Source: a virus
Direction: 5' to 3' (one strand)
DNA length: 59,924 nucleotides
Virus record (IMG/VR): IMGVR_UViG_3300020442_000563
Coordinates: 1 to 59,924 of that record
The position numbers and the translations under genes are program-made. The notes beneath the pieces are model-generated. The model saw only the letters and a list, made by a program, of their open reading frames with translations. It was not told where the DNA came from and did no database searches. Positions 33,166-43,316 of the stretch are shown piece by piece. How positions within the stretch are numbered: position 1 is the first letter of the stretch; the number at the start of each line of letters is the position of its first letter.

Positions 33166-35069
33166 CACTGAACCTCCTGAAGCATGAACTTGTACTTCTT
33201 ACCGCTTCTCCTATTTATTAGGAAGAGGTCTGTTTCACCCTCTTGAATTGTGTATTGACCCCAAGTTCCATCAACATCATTAGTACCACCCTCGTTAGAT
33301 AGTTGAAGGTCAGCAGAGTAGATGTTTGCCCAGCGAGCATTAGATGCTCCAAGGTCTTGTGTACCATCAGTACCAGGAAGAACTTTTCCATCTCCACGAA
33401 CAAGGAATTGTGCTGCCTTAGCACCACTTGCTCCAGTGTTAGCATAAACAGCAAAAGTATTTCTTGTTGCTGTGACTCCATGTTTTTGATAGATTTCAAA
33501 ACCATTACTATTATCATCACATTGTGATACAAACAGATGACCGTTAATAGCAGTGTTTAAATCTGCACCTAAAGTTCCAGAAACGTCTCCAGTTTCAAAT
33601 CTACCATTTCCAAAAGCTTTTAGTGTAACATTTGTACCACTACCAGATGTATTAACAATTTGGAAACAGTCTGTCGTATATCTGGTAGTGTAGATATTCA
33701 AAGAACCGTTACTACCACCAACTGATACACCATTATTATTAGTAGAGTTTGAAGCAGCTCCAAAATTTCCTAAACCATTAGCGTAGAGTTCAAATGTGGT
33801 GGCACCAGCAGCATTATCACCAGTGAAATTACGACCATCAGCGAGGTTTCTAGCATATACAGCAGACTTGTTTGAAAGACTATTTGCGTTCGCATAAGCA
33901 ATCAAACCATAGTCATCAGGAGCTGCAGATCCACTACCAATAGTTACGGTTTCAACAAACGAAGCAGATCCGTCAGAGTTAATTCTGGCAGTACGATCAT
34001 TTGCTGTTAAACCACCTTTGTAAACTTCATACACAGGATTGTTGGTAGAGTCGTTGCGAGCAACAACATTTGCTCCATCACTTACAAAGTTGAGGAATAA
34101 ATTACCAGAAGCAAACGAAGCACCACCATTGTGGTAAATAGCTGCCTTCAATGAACCAGCAGTAGTTCCACCACTGTAGATAGAAATTGCCTGACCTGTA
34201 GCAGGTCTAGAATCACTTCTTAACTGGAAGTATCCACTATCTCCCATGTTAATTCCATCATTATTTTGGAATGTTCCAATGTTATACTGACCTGTTTGAG
34301 TAAGTCCAGTAAGAGTTCCAACAGAAGTGATGTTATTTTGACCAGCAGTTGCAAGGACACCAGTAATAGTCTTACCAGACTCCATGGTTAGTCCAGTACT
34401 ATTAAAAGTACCAACTAAAGCATTACTAGTTCCTGTGTAGATTGGAACTGAAGCACCCTTAATTCTAAGAGGATTCCATGTTGAAGTTCCTCTGTTAAAA
34501 GAAGATATCTGACCAGTATTAGCATCAGGTGCAAAAACCTCAACACCAGAACCAGTAGAAGGAGTAAAATTACCAGTAAAATGTCCACCACCAATACTAC
34601 CTAGACCTGCTACTGTTAACGTATTTGATTTTAAGGAAGTGGCGGCTTCAAGACCAATACTACTTACAAGAGCATCTTTAGCATCAACAAAATTAAATGT
34701 TATATCTGTAGCAGAATCAATTGTAATACCTGCACCATCAGCCTGAGCATCACTGGTGCTTCCTTTAGCAATTAAAATATTTTTATCGGTAACTTCTAGA
34801 TTGGCAGAAGAAACGGTTGTGGTGGTTCCTGTAACATCAAGGTTACCAGCAATCGTAACAGTACCTCCACCACTGTTAGCGTTGATTGTGAAGGCATTAG
34901 GGACTGCTAAATTAGCACCAGTGAACCCATTAGTCCCATCTACCTTTAAGAAGGTAGCATTTGCTGTAGTTTGAGAACTATAAAAAGACCAATGATCTTG
35001 AGCAACAAGATTAATCTCTTGTCTTTGTTGCTCAAAAGTAAAATTGGTTGCTACATTTCTTTGTGGCAT
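33165..35069 (-). CDS. Tail fibre protein with shared N-terminal anchor (634 aa)
   Basis: The N-terminus MPQRNVATNFTFEQQRQEIN carries the shared FEQQRQEIN anchor. The TVTIAGNLDVTGTTTTV and LEVTDKNILIAKGST segments also occur in the 1523-aa and 728-aa proteins. The middle is beta-rich with NSTNN-type turns. It ends in GETDLFLINRRSGKKYKF, a short conserved-type tail. It probably joins to the baseplate by its N-terminus. It lies immediately after the 2732-aa gene and so may be the first fibre on the baseplate. Confidence 0.8.
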   Translation of the reverse strand: MPQRNVATNFTFEQQRQEINLVAQDHWSFYSSQTTANATFLKVDGTNGFTGANLAVPNAFTINANSGGGTVTIAGNLDVTGTTTTVSSANLEVTDKNILIAKGSTSDAQADGAGITIDSATDITFNFVDAKDALVSSIGLEAATSLKSNTLTVAGLGSIGGGHFTGNFTPSTGSGVEVFAPDANTGQISSFNRGTSTWNPLRIKGASVPIYTGTSNALVGTFNSTGLTMESGKTITGVLATAGQNNITSVGTLTGLTQTGQYNIGTFQNNDGINMGDSGYFQLRSDSRPATGQAISIYSGGTTAGSLKAAIYHNGGASFASGNLFLNFVSDGANVVARNDSTNNPVYEVYKGGLTANDRTARINSDGSASFVETVTIGSGSAAPDDYGLIAYANANSLSNKSAVYARNLADGRNFTGDNAAGATTFELYANGLGNFGAASNSTNNNGVSVGGSNGSLNIYTTRYTTDCFQIVNTSGSGTNVTLKAFGNGRFETGDVSGTLGADLNTAINGHLFVSQCDDNSNGFEIYQKHGVTATRNTFAVYANTGASGAKAAQFLVRGDGKVLPGTDGTQDLGASNARWANIYSADLQLSNEGGTNDVDGTWGQYTIQEGETDLFLINRRSGKKYKFMLQEVQ

Positions 35070-35085
35070 TGTATTGATCCTCTAA

Positions 35086-38000
35086 TTAGTATGATGCGAC
35101 TGCTCTTATATCCTGAATTTTGGGGACATAAGCGGGGTTACGAGATTTCATAACAAGTTTTACAGCAAATGATGAAAACTCAGGAAGATCTTCAACACTA
35201 TAACTCAATTCTTGATATGATGATTGTTTCTCAGTGATGCCACTGATAGAGTTTTCTGAGGTTGCAAGTGTATCTACGTCAGGTAAACCAGTACCATTGA
35301 AGTAAATCCATTCAATATCCTCAAAATTCTCTTGAGATGAAGATTTCTTTATTCTATATAGGAGTCCAATGTTGCTTATGTCACTGGTATTAGCAGTGAT
35401 TCTAACATTGATTCCAGTTGCAGGATTTTCAATTGCAACTTCTTTAGTTACATACTTAGCAATAGTAGAACTATTCTTAGATTTGATATCTGAAATAAAG
35501 TCAACACCATCAGTATAAGATATCTTAGATACCTGAATGAATCCTGCCTCGTCTGCTGACTGTCCCTCGTATGATAAGAAATCATCTACACGGAAAATAT
35601 CAGTTGCTTGTGACCCTACAACAGAATTTCTAGCAAATGGATCATTTGCGATACCAGTTGCCTTACTTGTGTAATCATTGTTAATTGGTTGCTTATCATT
35701 AGTAACAGTTAGTTTTCCTGCTTTACTATCCCAAAGAACAATAGCAGCATTAATTGTATTGTCGTAGGTATTAGCAAATCCATCTGGACTTCTGCCAGTT
35801 ACTGTACTTACTGCTACTGTGTTGGGGAAAGAAGGAATTACTCTTGTAATAGAAGCATTATCAACTGTAACTTTATTCGTACCATTATCATTCAATGCTG
35901 TTTGTGTTGTGAATTTCAATGTCTCACCAGCTTGGAATGTATTGGTTGTTTTCACAACTACAGTTACTTCGTTTCCATCTACTTTAACAATCTTACCAGA
36001 GGCATTACTAGCAACACCAGTCAAGGTATCTAAACCTTGTACATTAGTGCCTGGTGTTGTAATAGTAGTTCCACTGTGAGTGTTAGTAACTGTAAACTTA
36101 TATACAGGGTAGAATTCAAGAATTTGATCTCTACGTCCAAATCTATCTTCCTTACCAAGAGGATACTCAACTCTATTAGAAATAGTTTTAAGTGATGCTC
36201 TAGAAAGATCAACTAGTGGAGATAGGTGATCAACTGTACTAGAAAGATCAAGTTTATATGTAAGAGATCTTTCAAGGTTATTAACAGATTCGTTAATGGT
36301 TGATGCAATAACCTTTTGGTTGATAAAGAAGAAATCTTCATTCAAGAATGTCTTCTCATATTCTGTTTGTGAATATGATGTAAATGTGCCAACATTATCA
36401 TCTACAGGTTTAACATTAGTTGTCTTGACTGTAGTATCAATTTTAGTTTGTGTAAATGATAGATTTGGAACAATAGCATGTACCTTCTCAAACTTTCTAT
36501 TGTATGTTGCTAGTACATTTGTACCACCACCAAATGCGTTAGAAGATGCTCTGCTAGATGTTGTAATTACATAACTATCAACACCACTATTGGTTACTTG
36601 ATACAACTCAGAATTTAATTTAGTTGCAGTTACTCCACCAACATCAGATGCAGACTTGAAGAATACATATGAATTGCCAGAATCTTCAAATCCATTATCA
36701 AAGTGATTAACTTTAACTTTAAAGTTATTATTCTTGAATAGACTTGATGTAGCACCAGTATTTGCAGATGCATTTGTTTCAATTGGATTTGAATCTAATC
36801 TTTCATATCCCAATTCTTCATTGGTAAGAAGTAGAGATGCAGTTCTTGAAACATCAAACTTAGCACGCTTAATTGTAAACTTCAGATCTTCAAATAGATC
36901 TTCTGTCCAAGCATTAGTATTCTGAGACTTAAATAGAGATCCTAGTGCAGGTTGGGTTGTGACAGTTGTGCTAGTGGCAATCTCTGTTTCACCTAACTTA
37001 GATGCCCAAACAAGATAGTCAACAGAATCTGTTTCTAATACTAAAGCATACTCAGTATCGTTTTCTAGATAAACTGGATAATCAAAAGCAAAGTTAGTAG
37101 CAGTTGTAGAATTTACAGTATTGTTTGTTGCATCATCAATGGCAACACCCATTCTTACTGCTGGACTATCAATAGTAATAGAAGATGAAATTACAGCACC
37201 AGCATTACCTGTTCCTGTACCTGCAATAACAACAGCAGGGGGTTCAGTGTATTCAGAACCAGAAAGAACAACCTCAGTATGATATACTTTACCACCACCA
37301 ACTCTAACTGTTGCAGTAGCAGTACCGCCACCTGGCAGTTGAGGACTTTCAATACTTACAATTGCTGAATCATAAGAAGAACCAGTATTAGTAACTTTTA
37401 GACCAGTTACTCTACCAGAATCCTTCGCAATCTTGAGAGTGTTAGCAGTGTTGTTTGTATTGTTAGCAAGAGTTAGTGAAGGAACTTTTAAGTCTTCATC
37501 TTGCTGGAAAGATACACCAGTGTGATTGCTTAATACTAATGTATATACTTGATCGCTAGTTAAAGAGAATATACCAGAAGAAGATGGAGTTACTTCTAGT
37601 TTATTCTTGTCATATACCTTAGAGATAGGACCTGAAGCATTAGATACAGAACCAGTTACTTTCTCTCCTTGTGTAATTGATAGATTTGCACTAGCAACAA
37701 CCCTCAGATAAGTTTCGGGGCAAAGAACCTTTTGTGTACCAGGAACAATGTTTTTACCAGGCTTACTGTTTTGTACATCAGTCAAGTAAACTCTAATAGG
37801 AATATCATCACTCTTAGCATTGAAGAATAGATCAACACCTGTTGCAAACACACCACCATCAAAGTTCTCAACCTTAAATGTTTGAGCAAGTGGATTTGGT
37901 CTGATTGGATTTGAAGTATTGCTATCAGTTAACTGAGTTCCTTCATTTGCTTTGAAGAATGCTGGAGAGGTAGAAACAATAGATGAAGGATTGTCTGGAA

Positions 38001-41000
38001 TAACACCTGTTGCATAATACTTAACTTCAGCATAAGTATCAGCAGAATCTTTATCTGCATCAGTTGAACTAGAAGTAAATCTAATAGTTTTTATACCAGT
38101 GGTAAATCTAACTTCATCACCAGCATCGTCATAAAGAACTGTATCAACATTACCAGTCCAAGAAGTATTTTCTCTTGGTGGTTTGCCAGCAGGAATTAGA
38201 AGAATACCACTAGCATTTCCATTCTCATCAGTCTTAATTTCTCCATTAAATGCAGATAGTGAATTACCAGCAATACCAGTATATCTTGCATCAGGAATAA
38301 TCCAACGAGAAACATCCTGACCTTCCATGAAAGCATAGACTTTCGTGTTTGGTTTTAGACGATTGATTACATACTTAACAGGAATGCTTCTTGCAAAGAA
38401 TGATAGAGACGTTGCAACAACATTAGATCCAACACCCTTAGTATTGATACCTTTACCTACTTCATTGTTTTCTGGACTAATATTTGAAGAACTTCCAACA
38501 GAAGCATTGGTAACACTAGATTCTGATAGACTAGTATTTGTCTCAGCAAAAGATCCAATGTTAAAGAATGCTCTGTTTGCACCAATCCAGTTAACTTTGT
38601 AAGAACTGTATAGACTAGAAAGTGAATCTCTAACAGTGCTCTTCGCTAGGAAGATAGAATATAGATTAGTGTTATTATCTTTTACTAATGGAGCAGTGGT
38701 ATTGTCATACCAAGAATCTGCGTTAGGACCGATAAATGAATCACCAACGTACTGAAGTACAACAAATGGATTGGGGTTGATTGTCTTGGTAGCAAAATCA
38801 TTACCAAGCATTTTCAATTCTGAATATGGAAGTGTTACACGATCTCCACTTCTCTTATAACCAGCATTTGTTCTTTGGTCATCTCTTGTATAGACTTCTT
38901 CCAATACAAGTGAATCTTCTTTAGATTGTGCTCTTAGAACAGACTGTTGTGTGTCAATAGCACACTTATAGTCATCAGATCTTAAAGATCCAATTTTATG
39001 TGCCTCAAAGTTATCAACAATGAAACCACTCTTATAACGATTGTTACCATCAGCATCAATAATTTCCATATTGAGTGCTTGCTGCTCTAGAATACTAAGT
39101 GTGGTGTAGTATTCAAGACGTTCAATACGCTTCTCCAATTTACCAATGTCACGCATTGTGTAACGCTTATTGTCAACTGGATTGATTCTTACATCTTTAT
39201 TAGACTGTGTAAAAGCAGGAATATAAAGATATGCTAGTGCAATAGCATCACTAACAGGATCTGGTTTAGATGGATTTAGAGAAGAGTTACCTTCTTTAAC
39301 GATAAAGTTGCCCTTTTTGTTTAAGAAGACACCATCAATTCTATCAAGATACTGTTTCTGTGTGAATGAGAATGTAAATTCAAGACTAGAATCAGGAGCA
39401 GGAGTGCTAGAGACAACACCACCACTACCAGAGAAAGATCTTGTATTAGATGCACCTAGAAGAGTAGCATTGGTTGTAGGACTATTCTGGAAACCAGAAA
39501 TGATAGCATTGCTATCAACTTTAGGTCTAAAGTCAATAACATCACCTAGACTGACATTTCCTAGTGCAGGAGAATTGAATTTAGGAATCTCACTTGCTGG
39601 AACACCTGCTTCATGCAAGTAAGAATCTACCACACAGAAATCACCTGCTGTATGCTCAAAATAATCAAAAGCAATTACAAGTTTACCTGAAGGAACATCT
39701 GCACCTGCTTTTAAAATAATTCTAGAAACATCATACAAAGTGTCTCTTTGACCATCATCAAATGTAAATCTGTTTGTAACATCAGTACCACTAACTAGAG
39801 TACCATTCTTATCTACGACAGGTGCATCAGAAGATGTACCCATGTAAACATATCTTAGTTTGTATGCATCAGCATATGAGGATACAGTTGTAGCAGTAGT
39901 ATCGTAGTCTGTACCACGAATAGGAATTACTCTATCACCAACAGAATCTACTACAACTCTCTTGTTTTCAATAGATGTCTTAAGTCTTGGTTTTGCATTA
40001 GTTACTTCTAATGTAGCAGTCAACTTAAGTTTGGGGAAAACTGTGTAAGTTGAAGAGGCAGGACCGAAGTAATTATCTGGGAGGTTTAGTGTTACACTAC
40101 CAGAAGTTAAACCACTAGCAGCATCAACAGAAGCAGCAATGTTTACTTGTTCTGATGTGATATAAATTACATCACCCTTAGCAATCTTAGATGTGCCAGA
40201 GGTAGTGCCAGGATCAAGAACTGTAATTAGGAAGTTGCTTTCAGTAAATGACACAAAACGTTGTGTTCCATATTCTAGTTGTGCAGCAAAAGCAAATCCA
40301 CCGTTAGTCAATCCACTACCACTACTTACAAAATCTCTTCTTAAGAAATAAGAGATCTTGGAGTCATCAGAATTTGCAACTAGTGAACTAATTTGGTTAG
40401 TCCCTGTTTTAAATAAAAGAGTTCCTGAGTTAAAGTTTTTAATAGTAGGACGAACTCTAACCACACTAGTATTAGTTACAGTAGCAGGTAGAGATCTGTC
40501 TAGATAAATTCTAGATTTTAATACACCAGAAGATTGAGTTGCTTGTTGAACAATAGCACGGATAGTAGTGTCAGTTGTATCTGCAAACTGAATTAGGTCT
40601 CCCTGCTGCAAGAACTTAGATGTATCACCACCAAATCCATTACATTCAATATATTTCTTACCAAGTTCTCCACTAAATGTGAAGTCTGTTACTGCTTTAA
40701 CTTCAGCATACTTTTCTCTATTGACTTCAATATCAGATGTATATGTATTGGCATTACCAGAACCAAACTCACAGAAGAATGACTTAACATTCTGTGGAGT
40801 GAAGGTTACTACAGAATCTCTTGCAAGAACTGGGATAACAACAGCACCAGAACCCGCACCACCACTAGGATTAACTACAGTGACAATAGGAGGTCTTGAG
40901 TATTCAGTGCTAACAAGATCTCTGTTTACAATATTTGCACTGATAACTTTGTTGCCTGATAGAGCAAGATTTACTTTGGAAATATCAAAATCAACACCAT

Positions 41001-43284
41001 CAATTCTTAACTTTGTTCCTGCATTATAGTTGTTACCTCTAGCAGCAACAATGAAATGAGAAATAGTGTTATCTTTACGAATTCTTAGGGTGTTGTTGCC
41101 CTCATCTCTAATTGGTTCACCTGATTGGAAAGTTCCAAACAAGGTCTTAACCATCAAAGTTTTGTTTGTGGAGAATGCTGTATCTGTTGCACCTTCCACT
41201 ACACCGTAAGCACCACTTACTAGACCGTATACATACTGACCATAAGTAAATGTACCTGTAGTAATTGGTTGATCTAGTACAATTTTCGTGAAGAATTGTG
41301 GATCAAAATATGATAATCCAAAAGTTGTATTGTATACAGGATCTCCATTGGATTGTCTTCCCTTAGATACTACTACATCAGTATCTGTATCAAAACCAGA
41401 ACCTTTCTCTACAAGAGTCACATTACTTGGTTTAGCAATACCAATTATAGGTGTAATAGTTTCGTTATAATCAACAATAGTTGCAAATTCTGTAGAAGAA
41501 GAATTCTTAGCATCATTCTCACTTAAGAATACTCTTCTATTAAAACTAGTCTCTCCATTATCATATTCAATGAAGAACTCATCCAAATAGTTCTTCTTAC
41601 CACTTAGAGTAACTTCAAAGAAAGTATTTGCTGTATTAGAGTCTACTTCAACTCTGTTTACAATTGACAATGCGATAACAGAAACATTATCAACTACTGA
41701 AGGTGCTCCACTATTAGTTCTACTAACAACAAACCAAAGATTTGAAATTGCACCTAATTTAGAATCATTATCAGTAGTTGCATTACCACCAATATTATCA
41801 ATGTTAATGCTACTATCAATTTTGAGGTATACTGTCTTTAGACCAATGTCAATACCAAAATACTTACCACGACGATCTGTAGTTTGCTTGAGTGCAGTTA
41901 CAGTCTCAGTATTGTTTAGACCAATAGAACCATCATTGAAGTTGGAACAGAGGAATACATTTGGATATACAGTTAGGTCAGCACCTTCTGCATTTAGGGG
42001 AACTGTACCAAAAGTATTGTTAACCCTATAGGTTGGTAAACCAGAAGTTTGTAAACGAACATCAGATCTATCAAGTGTTTCTCTTGCTTTGCCTAGAGTT
42101 AAATATTTTGTTTCTTTATTAACAATCTCAAAACCTTTTACATATGCTTTGCCAGGTCCGATACTTGCAACTAGTTTGTCAGATGCTTCACTGGTAGTAA
42201 AACCATTTACTAAACCAAAAACATCAGCAGAGTAAACACCTAGATTGCCATTGTTTTGATAAAACTCTCTAACATCAATAGAGAAGTCATCAACAACATA
42301 ATCACCAGACTCATCAAAAGTTCTTCTTGCTAAAGTTTGCTCAAGAAGATTATAGTCTGTTTGTACTACTTGACTCTGTACAGAACCAGACTTAATTGTT
42401 AATAGTTGAATAAAATTCTTATCGGTTGTCGCAGTATATGCGAAGTTAACTAGAGATAGAGAAATCTTTAGTCTGTCAGCACCAGGCGCACTGAAGTTGG
42501 TAGAACCAATAGCATTATCATATAGAGACTCATCTGTCTCAGATGAGACAATAGTTTCTTCAATTTTAAAACCTACTTTTGCTGAAGGCTTATCATAGTA
42601 AGGATCAATAACCTTGAGTTGAGATGCGTTTCTTACAAAATACCCATTGACAAAATAAATTCCTTCTTCCACCTTTACAGCAGAAGCAAATCCCATTGCA
42701 TCACTAACTAATGATGCTGTTGCACCTGTATCAGGATTAGTAACATCAATACTGGTTGGCAAGACACTGCCATCAGTACCAACAACTAAAAGAGGTGTGT
42801 TAACACCATCTACAACTTCTAGTGTCTCACCTTGTCTAAAAGTTTCTTCGTTGCCAGCGTTACCACTGTTTACATAATTGACATAAACAACATCTGAAGT
42901 TGTTTCTGTTGCTTTTGTTGCCTCAACTACACTAGCAACAACGCCAGATGTGATACCTTTTAACTGTTGTCCTTTCAGTAAGGTTATGTCATATTTTTTG
43001 TAAACTATATTCCCATCAACATTGGTAGGAATTTCTGTTACTGAAGATAGTTTAACAAAGTTAAGTTTAGTATTAAGAGCGACTTCACCTGGTATTACCA
43101 GTTCACCTTGTTTAAAGGCATATTTACCAAAACTCTCAATCTGATTCTGAAGAGAAGACTGTAACTGGGTTAACTCTCTCGCTTGGATAGAATAGCCAGG
43201 GCGAAAGAGCACCTTGTAGAAGTTCTTATCCTGTGCAAAATCGTCGTAGTATGGGGCTACATTAAGGTTCGTCTTCTGAGGCAT
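35086..43284 (-). CDS. Large baseplate or structural protein, DUF4815-like N-terminus (2732 aa)
   Basis: The N-terminus APYYDDFAQDKNFYKVLF, then RPGYSIQARELTQLQSSLQ, is the signature of DUF4815-type phage structural proteins. The following Ig-like and beta-rich domains are long and varied. The GTGYxxxP-type unit seen in gp14 and gp7 appears as SGSEYTEPPAVVIAGTGTG, with a companion NTGSSYDSAIVSIESP. By gene order this protein fills the place of T4 gp9 and gp10 between gp8 and the fibres. It is probably the fibre-holding baseplate or pin component. The exact T4 equivalence is inferred from order, not similarity. Confidence 0.82.
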   Translation of the reverse strand: MPQKTNLNVAPYYDDFAQDKNFYKVLFRPGYSIQARELTQLQSSLQNQIESFGKYAFKQGELVIPGEVALNTKLNFVKLSSVTEIPTNVDGNIVYKKYDITLLKGQQLKGITSGVVASVVEATKATETTSDVVYVNYVNSGNAGNEETFRQGETLEVVDGVNTPLLVVGTDGSVLPTSIDVTNPDTGATASLVSDAMGFASAVKVEEGIYFVNGYFVRNASQLKVIDPYYDKPSAKVGFKIEETIVSSETDESLYDNAIGSTNFSAPGADRLKISLSLVNFAYTATTDKNFIQLLTIKSGSVQSQVVQTDYNLLEQTLARRTFDESGDYVVDDFSIDVREFYQNNGNLGVYSADVFGLVNGFTTSEASDKLVASIGPGKAYVKGFEIVNKETKYLTLGKARETLDRSDVRLQTSGLPTYRVNNTFGTVPLNAEGADLTVYPNVFLCSNFNDGSIGLNNTETVTALKQTTDRRGKYFGIDIGLKTVYLKIDSSINIDNIGGNATTDNDSKLGAISNLWFVVSRTNSGAPSVVDNVSVIALSIVNRVEVDSNTANTFFEVTLSGKKNYLDEFFIEYDNGETSFNRRVFLSENDAKNSSSTEFATIVDYNETITPIIGIAKPSNVTLVEKGSGFDTDTDVVVSKGRQSNGDPVYNTTFGLSYFDPQFFTKIVLDQPITTGTFTYGQYVYGLVSGAYGVVEGATDTAFSTNKTLMVKTLFGTFQSGEPIRDEGNNTLRIRKDNTISHFIVAARGNNYNAGTKLRIDGVDFDISKVNLALSGNKVISANIVNRDLVSTEYSRPPIVTVVNPSGGAGSGAVVIPVLARDSVVTFTPQNVKSFFCEFGSGNANTYTSDIEVNREKYAEVKAVTDFTFSGELGKKYIECNGFGGDTSKFLQQGDLIQFADTTDTTIRAIVQQATQSSGVLKSRIYLDRSLPATVTNTSVVRVRPTIKNFNSGTLLFKTGTNQISSLVANSDDSKISYFLRRDFVSSGSGLTNGGFAFAAQLEYGTQRFVSFTESNFLITVLDPGTTSGTSKIAKGDVIYITSEQVNIAASVDAASGLTSGSVTLNLPDNYFGPASSTYTVFPKLKLTATLEVTNAKPRLKTSIENKRVVVDSVGDRVIPIRGTDYDTTATTVSSYADAYKLRYVYMGTSSDAPVVDKNGTLVSGTDVTNRFTFDDGQRDTLYDVSRIILKAGADVPSGKLVIAFDYFEHTAGDFCVVDSYLHEAGVPASEIPKFNSPALGNVSLGDVIDFRPKVDSNAIISGFQNSPTTNATLLGASNTRSFSGSGGVVSSTPAPDSSLEFTFSFTQKQYLDRIDGVFLNKKGNFIVKEGNSSLNPSKPDPVSDAIALAYLYIPAFTQSNKDVRINPVDNKRYTMRDIGKLEKRIERLEYYTTLSILEQQALNMEIIDADGNNRYKSGFIVDNFEAHKIGSLRSDDYKCAIDTQQSVLRAQSKEDSLVLEEVYTRDDQRTNAGYKRSGDRVTLPYSELKMLGNDFATKTINPNPFVVLQYVGDSFIGPNADSWYDNTTAPLVKDNNTNLYSIFLAKSTVRDSLSSLYSSYKVNWIGANRAFFNIGSFAETNTSLSESSVTNASVGSSSNISPENNEVGKGINTKGVGSNVVATSLSFFARSIPVKYVINRLKPNTKVYAFMEGQDVSRWIIPDARYTGIAGNSLSAFNGEIKTDENGNASGILLIPAGKPPRENTSWTGNVDTVLYDDAGDEVRFTTGIKTIRFTSSSTDADKDSADTYAEVKYYATGVIPDNPSSIVSTSPAFFKANEGTQLTDSNTSNPIRPNPLAQTFKVENFDGGVFATGVDLFFNAKSDDIPIRVYLTDVQNSKPGKNIVPGTQKVLCPETYLRVVASANLSITQGEKVTGSVSNASGPISKVYDKNKLEVTPSSSGIFSLTSDQVYTLVLSNHTGVSFQQDEDLKVPSLTLANNTNNTANTLKIAKDSGRVTGLKVTNTGSSYDSAIVSIESPQLPGGGTATATVRVGGGKVYHTEVVLSGSEYTEPPAVVIAGTGTGNAGAVISSSITIDSPAVRMGVAIDDATNNTVNSTTATNFAFDYPVYLENDTEYALVLETDSVDYLVWASKLGETEIATSTTVTTQPALGSLFKSQNTNAWTEDLFEDLKFTIKRAKFDVSRTASLLLTNEELGYERLDSNPIETNASANTGATSSLFKNNNFKVKVNHFDNGFEDSGNSYVFFKSASDVGGVTATKLNSELYQVTNSGVDSYVITTSSRASSNAFGGGTNVLATYNRKFEKVHAIVPNLSFTQTKIDTTVKTTNVKPVDDNVGTFTSYSQTEYEKTFLNEDFFFINQKVIASTINESVNNLERSLTYKLDLSSTVDHLSPLVDLSRASLKTISNRVEYPLGKEDRFGRRDQILEFYPVYKFTVTNTHSGTTITTPGTNVQGLDTLTGVASNASGKIVKVDGNEVTVVVKTTNTFQAGETLKFTTQTALNDNGTNKVTVDNASITRVIPSFPNTVAVSTVTGRSPDGFANTYDNTINAAIVLWDSKAGKLTVTNDKQPINNDYTSKATGIANDPFARNSVVGSQATDIFRVDDFLSYEGQSADEAGFIQVSKISYTDGVDFISDIKSKNSSTIAKYVTKEVAIENPATGINVRITANTSDISNIGLLYRIKKSSSQENFEDIEWIYFNGTGLPDVDTLATSENSISGITEKQSSYQELSYSVEDLPEFSSFAVKLVMKSRNPAYVPKIQDIRAVASY

Positions 43285-43316
43285 CTCACGTTATCTCTGA
43301 TTGTTGTCGGGTATGA

